NCBI GenBank assembly: GCA_051530055.1
Contig: CM121342.1
Span: forward strand, 7,998,001-8,062,000
DNA: 64,000 nucleotides
From: Neoechinorhynchus agilis
Lineage: Eukaryota; Acanthocephala
Direction: 5' to 3'
Positions within the stretch are counted from its first letter, which is position 1, and every line of letters begins with the position of its first letter. The notes under the pieces are model-generated. The model was not told the origin of the DNA, searched no databases, and saw only the letters and a program-made list of their open reading frames with translations. The position numbers were made by a program, and so were the translations under genes. Below, one piece after another: positions 9,898 through 19,368 of this stretch.

Positions 9898-12289
9898 TTA
9901 AGATATGTTTAACTTGTATCTAGCGAGCTTGGCAAGATTTAGCATTTCCGCTTGATTAACTTGGCCTTTATTTGTATCTACTCGTGTTGCACTTCTGGAC
10001 CGTTGTTTTGATCCGCCGCCTCCGCCAGCACTACCAGAAGGACTTTGAGTTCGAATGGTTTGGGGTGAAGGTGGCCGGTCGCCGGATTGTTTTAGCAACC
10101 AGTTTTGAATACTAGCCAAGTAGTTCTGTTGCATTCCAATAACCGATCCAGGTCTGCAAATTCGACACCATGCAATCGCCTGAGGAGCTGTAATCTTGTA
10201 TTTCCATATCAGATACGCACATATCAGAGTTCCAGTTCGTCCTAAACCGGCCTTACAATGGATTGCTAATGCTCCTTTCTCTTCGTGGCAAATCTTTAGG
10301 AATTTGCATACGATATCGTTAGTAGGCGCTGATCCATCTCTGAATAGCATGTCGTAGTGCTTAATGCCATTCTCGGTAAACACTGATTTCGAATAAGTCT
10401 TGGGACTGTTTAGTCTATCGAAATCGTAACTAAGTCAAAGACCGAAAAAAGGTTCTGAAGAAATTTAACAAATATATCCCAAAGCTATAAAGAAGTTTCC
10501 TAGTGTTGTAGTGATCATAATTCCGGATAGAAAAAAATTTCGTTTTCCCAGTTCATTTCCAAAGCCAAAGATCTTTTTTCTGGTGTATTTCGCGAGGGAA
10601 ACCTTCCTCTTTCGATATGTCTCAATTCAAAATATACTTTATCCGCGAGGAAATGATAATCACCACGCATTTCCAGCCTTTTTAAAGTTTCCGTGCTTTT
10701 ATCACTTGAAAACTATATCCACTATCAAAAAGGGTAGCTATAATGCACCTCCATGAGTCAAACCCATAGTTACGATCGTCCGTAACGACAGCCGAGACAT
10801 TCCATTCCTTAAAGATTGGCACATATTTCTCGGGAGGATGAGCGTACATTGCAGTTGAAGTGAAAGATTTGTTATAAGGACCGGCGAACGCAATGATCTT
10901 ATTGGGCACAATCCATGAAATGTCGCCATTTTCAACTTTAAAATAATGATCATATTCTTGAATGCTAAACTCATCAAGTGTAGGCATGAGTCCGACCTCC
11001 TTAGCCTTAGCTACAGCTTTAAGAACACTTAATAGACTCAATCGCTTTGAATCAGTTGAATTCGATGCGTCTTTAAAGTGAAGAAAGGAATGCCCCCCAG
11101 CGCAGCCCCGTAATCGTTCGTATATACATCTCGGATCTACACCGAGCATATATATGGCATATGATCCTATCAAAAATGCCGCATTAGTCCGCTTGGCTTT
11201 GTCCATTCTTGTGCAATGGTATATGATGTTATCTTGGTTCTCCTAAAAACATCAAAAAAGAAATCATTGAATTTCATTATCGATTTTAGATCTTTTAGTG
11301 CTTATTTTTTGGCCTGTTAATTAAACAATGCAAAAAATTTGCAAAGGTTCGATTCTTAGAGTAACGAATAATTTGAATCGTTCTCTCAGAAAATAACTAC
11401 CAAACCGGACGAACATTGATTTTACTCATAGTAATCATTTCTGTAGTTTGAATCTCTTCTTTCTGCACCAATAGAAAACAAACTACAATGTAATTTCGGA
11501 CCTCTTTCGACATTGAGACAATTGATTGAGTCGAAACAAGTAGAATTTTTGACCTTGGAAAATGGTTGGTCGCGCCACAGGGCAATGAACTATTTCTTTT
11601 ATAAGGGAGTGCAGGATGCTCAAGGCAATAGAGGATAAAGATATTCTCCCGGTTCCCATCGGGACGTGGTATAAAACTCCTCAAAATAAACTTTATAGCA
11701 AAAATGATTTTTTGGATTAAGCATTAACACCCAAGTGCTTTTGCTTATTTTACCGAAATCGTTCCTTTAACATACGGTATAGGACGATCACTTTGGGTCC
11801 ATAGTGAATTTGTAGACAGAGTTAAAAGTAGATTAAATCGTTGCATCAATTTTTAGCACCTTAAAAAGTTTAATTGTCTAAAACTAGGGCACTCATTAGT
11901 CAACAGTAAGGCCTTTCCAAAAATAGTTAACTTACATTTAACAATTTTTGTACTTTTTCGATGTATCGGTACAAATCTGCCAAACAAAGCGGTCCGGTAT
12001 CTAAAAAATAACTACATTCTTAAATAGATATTTTTGTTAAAATCAAATTCTGTCTAACCCAATATATCTGTATTCGTCATCCGTACTGAAGCAACAATAC
12101 TTTGTTTCGCTTCCACTTTTAATCCAACGTTCAATACCGATTGGCTCGTATTTACCGATGTAAAAATATAATTTATCTTTTTGTTAGAATTTGAATATGA
12201 TTTTAGAACAAACCATAATAATCACCTTTAATTATTGGAACTGCTTTTTCCAAGGTCTTTTCAACTGACGTACTGCTCTCAAGAGACAT
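9898..12289 (-). CDS. CDC14: CDC14 dual-specificity phosphatase, multi-exon, interrupted by a MITE-like insertion
   Basis: Protein phosphatase that removes phosphate from CDK-type Ser-Pro sites, with roles in mitotic exit and cilia. The start at 12289 (MSLESSTS) is followed by short exons with GT-AG introns of about 45-50 nt. They give DKLYFYIGKYEP, then DTGPLCLADLYRY, as in the CDC14 N-terminal domain. After a longer intron of about 690 nt (11935-11244) comes IYHCTRMDKAKRTNAAF, then the block EYDHYFKVENGDISWIVP. The catalytic exon (10415-9898) contains HCKAGLGRTG, the HCX5R active site, and ICRPGSVIG. The tail is short, with a glycine run. Between the conserved residues VV (10784) and LN (10413) lies a TA-flanked 365-bp insertion. 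A spliced product keeping the frame is possible but would add 11 residues. Confidence 0.92.
10416..10784. mobile_element. TA-flanked inverted-repeat insertion inside CDC14 (candidate introner)
   Basis: Removing 10418-10782 plus one TA restores the conserved CDC14 string NVSAVVRLN exactly. Both edges read TA, as after a Tc1/mariner-type insertion. The ends are inverted: ATCGTAACTA lies 6 nt in from one end (minus strand) and 5 nt in from the other (plus strand). The interior shares ATCATAAT-CCGGATAGAAAA-type sequence with repeats near 42.6 kb and 57.8 kb, supporting a transposon origin. GT and AG sites in or beside the terminal repeats (GG|GTTTGAC and GACTTAG|TT) would splice in frame and leave 33 nt behind. 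Confidence 0.65.
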
Positions 12290-13389
12290 TTCTAAAATCC
12301 TTAAGTAAGCTATATAAACGTTGTTTTTTTTTGAGAAAAAAGCTTTAAATATACATGTATATCGGCAATTCTAAGAGAAAATCCCCTTTTTCTAAGATGG
12401 TTTCGATCGACAGGTTGACCAAAATTTAGCCGATACTCCTGTTTAAAGATCTATTGATAAATTCGAGAATAATTTGTGTGTTAATACTCTCGATTCATGC
12501 ACTTGCTTTTAAATTAAAAAAAGAACATTAGTGGAAAATCTTCAGGACTGAATTTTAGATAAAATTTATTTCTAAAAGAAATAATGGATTCCACTTTCCG
12601 ACGAATTCTTTTTATTCTACCCGTGACTCGGAACAAAAACTTGGCATATGCATTTTACGCCCTTGTTCAAAATGAGTGTCGATAAACCCGCTGAATGGCA
12701 CAATTAATTTCGCCAAAAAAACCACGATGTATTTCTATAAGATATACAAAATTAACCACCGACGAAAAAAGACCACAAAACACATTACAAGTACAAAAGC
12801 TCACCTTCGTGTATGTCCTAAGAGATAATATCCATGAGTACGAGCACAAACGAAAAAATAGTGAGGGTCGTTGAAATCGAGTTTTGATTCGATTTGAGAT
12901 AAATAGAAGAAGATTCACATGGCATAAGACAGTGAGTGGGGTATACCTCACAGACATCCTAATTATTCGCTCGTCAACAAAAGGATTATATTTTTCCCGA
13001 TTCTAATAGTATTTATCATTTACTTGTACTCGTTGCATCAATCACGACCAAGCTCGCCGAAGGTCCTATGGTCGTCGGTCGCTTCCTTCATCCGATATCA
13101 GTGCAAATCCTTTTTGATTTTAAAATTTTAAAGTCATTCTGTAACACGTTCAAGTGTCCAAGTTTCAAAGACTACTTTTTGAAGCAATCGAAAACAGTAT
13201 GCTCATCATTTGACCAAAACCGAATGTTCATCTAAATAAAGATCTTCAAATTTTCAGATTAAATTCTGCGTTTTTTTCTCGCGTAATAATCATCCTTAAT
13301 ACTTCTTAAATGTCAATATTAAAAAGACGCAAATGTTAAGGCAGTGAGTGGGGAACACATAAAAATATAGATTTTTATACTTCCTCCGA
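12290..13389. other. Intergenic, no gene recognised
   Basis: About 1.1 kb of AT-rich sequence upstream of CDC14. It contains a weak 96-codon minus-strand open frame (12667-12957) with no family features. The short string CAGTGAGTGGGG occurs twice (near 12930 and 13343). Nothing else was seen. Confidence 0.45.
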
Positions 13390-14762
13390 CTATTCATGGG
13401 TTTTTCCGAATTGTACGCTCAAAGGCTTCATTATTTCTTTATATCTCTTCAGAAACGCATCCCGCTTTTTTGGCACCACCTTCATTGCAGCCAAACATGC
13501 TTCGGCGTTTCCAAGCATACAGGCTCGCTCGACATAGTCATCGGAAGTCATTGAACTTTCCTTTGGCTCAATGTGATTTTTGTTTTTAAATATATTAGGA
13601 ATCAGAATTTCTCATAAAAATGAGTAAAACCGAATTTTTTTAAGATGATTTAAAACCGAATGCAATTTAAGAAACCGCGTCTATGTGCCACAAACTCTTT
13701 TATTTTCATAAACCGATATAATTTTAATTTTTGGTGACTTCATCAGCGCCTCTAAAATTTCAATTCTTGATACGATTTAAAAATTAATAATACGATAAGT
13801 GTTTATATCAACCTTTTTAAAGTTCTAGATTCAAAAACCATAGATAATCCATAAAGAGATTCGGGTATTTCCATTGAACAAAGCAATGCGTATTATCAAC
13901 AGCAACAATGTAGGCTTGTTAAAAGTAATTAAAAATCCTTTTGCCAACATACAACGAGCATCTAAGAAGAAATATTTCAACATAATTTTAGAACGCTATA
14001 AATTTTAAAGCAACAAATCTAACGTTACTTAGACTTAAATTAAGTAATCGGATGTAAATTTCATTAATAGAAAAAACCTATTCGAAAGTATATTTGGCTA
14101 AATCATTTAATCTCTATGGAAATTTTATCTTAGCGTTCGTTTTTCTTCCTCGAGAAAGTAACTTTTAAGAAATAAAATATTGGTTTTCTCGCAAGATAGA
14201 CTCAAGTAACTGAATATCCCTAAAAATTTACGAGAACTTCTGATATAAAACACGCATCTGCAAGCCCGAGATCACAACAAGCCTTCTTCATCGCCAAACT
14301 GCCACTTTCGTCGCGATTGTTCATAAACTCCGACATTGCAAAATTAAAACAAGACGGTCCGTCAGAGTATTCGCAACCGAGCTTAAAATAGTCTCTTGCC
14401 GCCACCTGATCTTCTTTAGGTCACACATCCTCGAGCTCATTCGAGGATATGAGATTCACATGCTCGTCCGACTGATTTATTGACTCCGGCACGGTAACAA
14501 CTTCGACCGTACTTTCTTAAGTTGCAATTATCTTCGAAAACTGCTAAGGATGAACTGAATTTACGTCTATAAAGTTGATAGAAGGTACCGAGATCATGAC
14601 AAACTATTTAAGACAATATGTTAAATAAACGCAGAATCAATGGGACGGAATACCTTCTGGAACGCCTTTTTTGAAACAATTGTACTCATATTCGATCTGA
14701 ATTCGGTCCAAATATTTCATTACATCTTCGTTGGTCTTCCATTCGCCACCGGTTTCTGACAT
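13390..14762 (-). CDS. COA7: COA7-like Sel1-repeat protein (cytochrome c oxidase assembly), possibly decayed
   Basis: In animals COA7 is a mitochondrial intermembrane-space Sel1-repeat protein needed for complex IV assembly. Exon 1 (from 14762) reads NEDVMKYLDRIQIEYEYNC, matching the family's N-terminus. A 49-nt GT-AG intron leads to CHDLGTFYQLYR, FEDNCNLRKYGRSCYRAG and RACESH, keeping the paired cysteines. A further segment reads VAARDYFKLGCEYSDG and SCFNFAMSEF, then KKACCDLGLADAC. The last exon (13390-13566) gives YVERACMLGNAEAC and PLSVQFGKTHE. The third Sel1 repeat of other COA7 proteins is not visible, and around 14410-14430 the frame meets stops. The gene is therefore either shortened and diverged or a pseudogene. 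An in-frame upstream ATG at 14876 is an alternative start. Confidence 0.62.
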
Positions 14763-14879
14763 CTCAAAGCATGTAATTATTAGTGGGCTTAGAGAACAAT
14801 GATTTCCGCATTCTAAAAACCATTTCTCAAAAAACGAGGGATGCTCAACATTGCAGTATTTTCTTTTGGTAGCCACATA

Positions 14880-16042
14880 TCTTTATGGAAAAAATAAAAA
14901 AAGTACAAAGTATGTAAGATGTTTATTGGCATCATTTGAATACTTTACAAATGGCTTCCTACCATTTTCTGAGTATTCTTTGCTTTCCTGACGGTTAATC
15001 CGTTTTACAGATTAAAATTGACCAATTAATTTCCGATATTTCACGTCCGATATTTGAAAGTAAACGAATGTTATACTCGAGTGCCTGAAATTCCAATAGA
15101 AAATTTTTTTTGTGGTTTATTCCACACTTTCGAAACTTTAATTATGTTCTAAGCAAAAAAAAGACTTCGGCGGAGAACTAAGGATCTGAATTTATTTAAA
15201 AGCTTAAAACTTTACGTACTAAGATTGCTTTCGAAGTCAAATTAAAACTTTTTCTAGAAATAAACTATCTAATAAACGCCCGTGATCAAAAATTCCGATT
15301 TGGATGTTATACCACTCCTTTCGGATTTAAATTAAATAATTTATTTCCGATGTTTGACTTCGAAAAATTCCGACCATGAAATCCCATTATTTCTTACTAG
15401 CCGTTTTATTCGGCGTTTCCCAGGAGTGACTTTGACCAATTTTTACATTTTGTTGTGTGCTTAAAAAAGACAACACGCCACCGAAAAATCTAACTGTTCG
15501 TCTTTCATTTCAAAATTTATTTGTACTTAATGGAAGAGTTTGAACATATCTCCAAACCGGCGAAGCCTTCAGTCGAGCATTCATTTCGTCCACCATTGTT
15601 GACCCAAAATAAAGACTAAACAAATAAACAAATTAAAAAGAATTCGGATATTAAGTTAGCAACAAATATTTTATTGTTTTTATATGGCGGTATCGAATTC
15701 AATGAATTACTTTAATATTTCCGCCAGATGCAAAAACATGAATAATTTAATATTCGAACAAACATTTTGGGCATTTTTATGAAGTTGATTCGTATCTATG
15801 TTTGTGATTATTAGTAAAATATTTTAAGGTTGATCGGTCTTTCAATGAATCGTTTGATGTAAAAAGAAAAAATCACTCGAAAAGGATTACGAGTAATTTA
15901 GTTGGTTTTTTCAGCGCCATACAAAAAACGCACACGTTAAATTCAAGAATTAGTTTGAATTTCTACAGTATTATTGTTATGGGTTGCTGATGAGCAATAC
16001 TTTACCCACTCTTTTCGGGGCCTAAAACAATTGTGAGAGCGA
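14880..16042. other. Intergenic with possible family-B repeat halves
   Basis: AT-rich. Segments at about 15003-15060 (CCGATATTTCACGTCCGATA) and 15325-15385 (GGATTTAAATTAAATAATTT) resemble arm sequences of the fold-back element at 18670-18840, but a clean inverted repeat is not seen. No gene is recognised. The part near 16042 should be the EXOSC9 3' flank. Confidence 0.4.
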
Positions 16043-17096
16043 TCAAGAGTTAGATTGAACGAACCATGTACTATTGGCCAAGTTAACAGCTTCGTCAATA
16101 ACATTGGTAATCTCAGCTGCACGAGGAAAAGACATTTGAAGAAGTTCGTTAATCTAAACAAAGACATTAAAAATATCGTATATGGTTCTATATTGAAATT
16201 TATTGCCTTCGTTGGTAGAGTTTCACATTTTCCAATATGGTTATAGGCGATTATTTGCGAGTTCTCCGTTACGATGAGAATGCTTAGTCCGAGCGAGGAC
16301 TTCTCTTCCATATAAGAAGGATCGATAATTTCACATTTCCTATTCTCGTTTACGTTGATGGAACTTTTCTCGTTTAAATAAAAACTTACTCATTGTTCAT
16401 GACGGCGTAGACGACCGCGACGGGTTTCGAGATTATTTGTATACATTCCGGTTGCCGTTCATTAAATGGAACAATTCTAATCTTATCACCTTCCTGAATC
16501 TCCACATGATTTCGCCTTGCTGTACGAATCGATGCCATCATCGCCAAATTAGCACATGAAAATACATTTCCATCGTTGTTAAGAACTTCAACCATTATCC
16601 TCAACTCCCAACACCATTTCCCATGTCTAATGATCAAACTCTCAACGTCAACAATCGATTTCCGAGCCGTTTCGTCCAATTGCCGTCGAAGCATTTGATA
16701 AATCTGACCGTATCTGTTTGTTTTTGTTCAATTATTATGAAAAAAAGAAGAGAACAACGCTAACCGTCCAGATTCAAAATAAGGAGCGGACATTGTTGAG
16801 AATGATAGCCGGACCGTTATTTTACCCATTTGAGGACGAAAAGGATGGGGCACTGTTGGAACGCAATCAGTCTTTGCCAATACGCGGGTTCTTCCCAGCG
16901 AAACCAGAACGGTTCCAGGCTGAATTCCGAACTCGAAACTCATCGATCGATGCTCACCAATACCGCGTCCATCGAATCGCTGTTCAAATGGAAAAACACG
17001 AAAGTTACCAGTTGCGAACGAACCGTGAAAACTTACTAAATTTAACAATGCCGCGTTCGATACTGCAATTTTCTCCTCATTTGATATCAAATTCAT
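16043..17096 (-). CDS. EXOSC9: Exosome complex subunit RRP45 (EXOSC9), RNase PH fold
   Basis: Ring subunit of the RNA exosome (3'-5' RNA decay and processing, nucleus and cytoplasm). In animals it is catalytically inactive and contributes RNA binding. Exon 1 starts at 17096 and contains RFDGRGIGEHRSMSFEFG, then LGRTRVLAKTDC and MSAPYFESGR. A GT-AG intron of about 50 nt gives GRYGQIYQMLRRQLDETAR. Exon 2 carries VDVESLIIRHGKWCWELRI and LNNDGNVFSCANLAMMASI. A 52-nt intron (GTAAGT to AATAG) joins to EKCEIIDPSYMEEKSSLGL. The next junction appears to use a GC-AG intron, giving LPTK-INELLQ, and the frame ends RAAEITNVIDEAVNL and a stop at 16043. The protein is the core fold only, without the long acidic tail of vertebrate EXOSC9. 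Confidence 0.92.
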
Positions 17097-17131
17097 TGTT
17101 TTTTGTACAAGGAAAATGACACGTTTTCAAT
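17090..17131. repeat. 42-bp direct repeat, copy 1, over the EXOSC9 start codon
   Basis: Contains TTTTTTGTACAAGGAAAATG and ACACGTTTTCAAT, repeated almost perfectly at 17227-17268, 137 bp away. This copy overlaps the EXOSC9 initiator codon (17094-17096) and its upstream leader. Confidence 0.85.
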
Positions 17132-17226
17132 CGCAAAACCAGTGACGTATTACTTTGCCGGAAGAAACGTATTCCAGCGTCCAAAATTGTCCGAACTTGG
17201 TTATTTTATATTCTTTTTGGAGGTCA

Positions 17227-17268
17227 AATTCGTTGTTTTTTGTACAAGGAAAATGACACGTTTTCAAT
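17227..17268. repeat. 42-bp direct repeat, copy 2, upstream of EXOSC9
   Basis: Nearly identical to 17090-17131, but the position corresponding to the ATG is changed (CGT in place of CAT on the plus strand), so it carries no start codon. It lies between EXOSC9 and the 3' end of the next minus-strand gene. Confidence 0.85.
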
Positions 17269-17329
17269 GGCGAATACAAATGATTGTTTTTTAAACGTTT
17301 ATTTTAAAACCCTTCAGATTCGACTCAAT

Positions 17330-18307
17330 TTAATTCGAGAAATCTTCCAATGTCATTCCTAAGCTGCTGAAAAGGTCACAAAAACGACAATTCACTGCAT
17401 TGCACTGATCAAACAATTCTGGGATCGGCATTTTTACGTCGTTCTGATTGAATGGGTTTAACTCGGTTGTTTTCGTTTGATCAGAAACATTGAATCGCTC
17501 AATCGATGACATTACATGATAGCAATCAATATTTCCAAGAATGAAATCCAGTTCTTCCTCTCGATCTTTCCATTTCCTCGTTAACTCAACCGACTCTTCT
17601 CGAATTGTGATTGGTTCATCGTTTTTCGTCGCACTTTCATTTTCCTGTGTTTTGATTGGCTGCGTCTCATTGACATTGTTCGAATGTTCCTCCTTTCCAA
17701 TGAAATTTTCTGTATCATTCGTTCGTCTAGCAGCACGCACAGCGTTCAAATACCTTTTACAAAACGAGTTATTCATTTTTGCGTTCAAGTCAAAATGCAT
17801 TGGTTTATTGTTTAGAATCGGTAAATTTTTATAAATTTTCCTTGTTTTTTGTCGCAATCGTTCGTGCAAATCTTTAAACCGTTTCAACTGTAATTCATAT
17901 TCTTTTAAGAGCAGTTCTCTTTCCTGAGGCCGAGGCGCTTTCTTTTGTCCTCTAAAATCCGAAATATTCAACCGTACAACTGCTTCCTGAGCATACATCT
18001 TAAGTGGTCTTAAAATCGCTTCTATAATACTCTTCCTCGTTTCATTTGCTTTTCTTAAATTCTCTCCACTGTTTTTTCGCATTTTTCGATCATTATACTT
18101 GATTATGCTCATACAAACTCGATTGTTGTTATCTATACTATTCAAAAATATTGATTTAACTCTTGATAGCAAAGTTGAATCGTTACTCTCGGACGTATTA
18201 ATGATATCGTTTAGCCGCTTACATAATGCTTCACATGTCGCTTTTTTATTCAAACAAGGATATGCCTTAAATGAATTGTCTTCTACAATCCTACACTGAT
18301 CAGACAT
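17330..18307 (-). CDS. Unrecognised 325-aa protein, single exon
   Basis: A clean 325-codon frame from ATG at 18307, by far the longest uninterrupted unexplained frame in its area. The product is lysine-, asparagine- and glutamate-rich and probably soluble: no signal peptide or membrane span is seen. Residues about 125-165 (RELLLKEYELQLKRFKDL and neighbours) look like a charged helical or coiled-coil segment. A low-complexity N/E/T-rich stretch follows at about 200-240. The C-terminus holds two CXXC-like cysteines (NCRFC). No family is recognised. It lies in the same orientation as EXOSC9, about 230 bp upstream of it, with no intervening gene. It could be a fast-evolving nuclear or kinetochore-type protein, but that is only a guess. 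Confidence 0.7.
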   Translation of the reverse strand: MSDQCRIVEDNSFKAYPCLNKKATCEALCKRLNDIINTSESNDSTLLSRVKSIFLNSIDNNNRVCMSIIKYNDRKMRKNSGENLRKANETRKSIIEAILRPLKMYAQEAVVRLNISDFRGQKKAPRPQERELLLKEYELQLKRFKDLHERLRQKTRKIYKNLPILNNKPMHFDLNAKMNNSFCKRYLNAVRAARRTNDTENFIGKEEHSNNVNETQPIKTQENESATKNDEPITIREESVELTRKWKDREEELDFILGNIDCYHVMSSIERFNVSDQTKTTELNPFNQNDVKMPIPELFDQCNAVNCRFCDLFSSLGMTLEDFSN

Positions 18308-18473
18308 TTTTTATGGTCCATTTTTTGATGAAAGACGTTAAAAAACTTAGTTTCCATGGTTATTTTGGAAACTAATACGATCCACAAAACTTGCCATTTT
18401 TTTTATGTTTTTGTTCTCGCCCTTTCATCAATTTATTATGAAATTTTTAGCAGAATGCCGATGATATGTAAAG

Positions 18474-18592
18474 AGGTTGTTTAGAAGTCTTCATTCGGTA
18501 AATAACTTTTTATTTTAATAACAAACCGAAACGTATTTAATAAAAAAAGGATTTACTGGGTTACGACTTTAAACAATAATTCCAACTACATC
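18474..18592. mobile_element. Fold-back MITE, family A, diverged short copy
   Basis: The left end (TTGTTTAGAAGTCTTCATTC) and right end (TTACGACTTTAAACAATAATT) form inverted arms like the other family-A copies, here with most of the centre missing. There is no coding content. Confidence 0.55.
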
Positions 18593-18669
18593 AGAAATCT
18601 GACTGAAGACGTAAGGGAAATCCTCACGAAATATTTCATAATAAATTGATGAACGATTCATTGGTATAC

Positions 18670-18840
18670 CACGCCAACACTCCGGATTTAAGTTCACTAA
18701 TTTATTACCAATATTTCACGACGGATAACTGCGACATTTCCTCAAAGTTTGTCATTGTTTGAAAGTTATTACATGTCGGAATTATCCGAGAGGTGAAATA
18801 TCGGGGAAATAAATTAATGAACTTAAATCCGGAGTGGCAA
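18670..18840. mobile_element. Fold-back MITE, family B
   Basis: Long inverted arms: CTCCGGATTTAAGTTC on the left (about 18680) and GAACTTAAATCCGGAG on the right (about 18819). The pairing continues through AATTTATT and ATTTCAC towards a central GACATTT/ATGTCGGAATTATCC hairpin. The arms are about 46 bp with a few mismatches. No open frame. Confidence 0.75.
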
Positions 18841-19107
18841 AACTAGTAAAAGAAAGTATATTCCCCCGAAGATAATAGTATTCGTGGCTCATCGTTGAAA
18901 AGTCGATGTGTCTGGGTGAATTTCACTGGTCGTCTAAATTATTTTCATCTAACCAATTCAGTGTAATTAATTCAATACAATTAATTGAACAGTCAGCCCA
19001 CTTTTTGCTTATCATGTTTATTAGTCAAGAAAACGAGCCTATTAATTTCCGTAGATAGACTCAATTAAATAATGATGTATTAAATCAACAAGGAGAGTTC
19101 GGAAAAC

Positions 19108-19175
19108 ATTCACACCACCGTCTTTATGGATCATTCAGCTGCCGTCTTGGTGTAATGGTTGAAAGGACGGATGCA
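19108..19175 (+). repeat. tRNA-like dispersed repeat (SINE-like), copy 1
   Basis: Matches the reverse complement of 43233-43302. It contains TTGGTGTAATGGTT, which fits a pol III A-box and resembles the 5' half of Glu/Gln tRNAs. No convincing B-box follows at the right distance and no cloverleaf can be drawn, so it is not called as a tRNA gene. It sits about 115 bp upstream of the LTR element. Confidence 0.5.
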
Positions 19176-19290
19176 GCAGGAGGAATGCTCTTGATCTCGG
19201 ATCGCCAGTGATTCGTCTCAATCTCTTTTCGGCAATCGATTCACGAGGTCCTGCGCCGCACTACTGTAGTGATTTACGTAGTGACGCAGA

Positions 19291-19368
19291 TGCCATGATT
19301 TGCATGGTGACGCAAATACACATGATATATATAGTGGTAGTGATAGCGTGCGAGGGGGACTCTGCTCA
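19291..19368 (+). repeat. 5' LTR of the Ty3/gypsy element
   Basis: Begins TGCCATGATTTGCATGG and ends CTGCTCA, the TG...CA ends expected of an LTR. It contains a TATA-like TGATATATATAG. It is nearly identical to the 3' copy over most of its length but slightly shorter. A primer-binding-like TGGTGACAGCGATGG follows shortly after. Confidence 0.75.

Noticed and set aside
11335-11365. tRNA B-box-like GGTTCGATTC
   Set aside because: No A-box or cloverleaf arms lie upstream within tRNA distance.
11950-12070. Non-canonical intron in CDC14 between YIG and DTGPLC
   Set aside because: Using the internal acceptor AATGTAG, a 47-nt GT-AG intron gives YIGYFLDTGPLC, which aligns perfectly with other CDC14 proteins.
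16718-17119. 133-codon plus-strand frame over EXOSC9
   Set aside because: It is the antisense shadow of EXOSC9 exon 1, whose minus-strand protein has clear family motifs.
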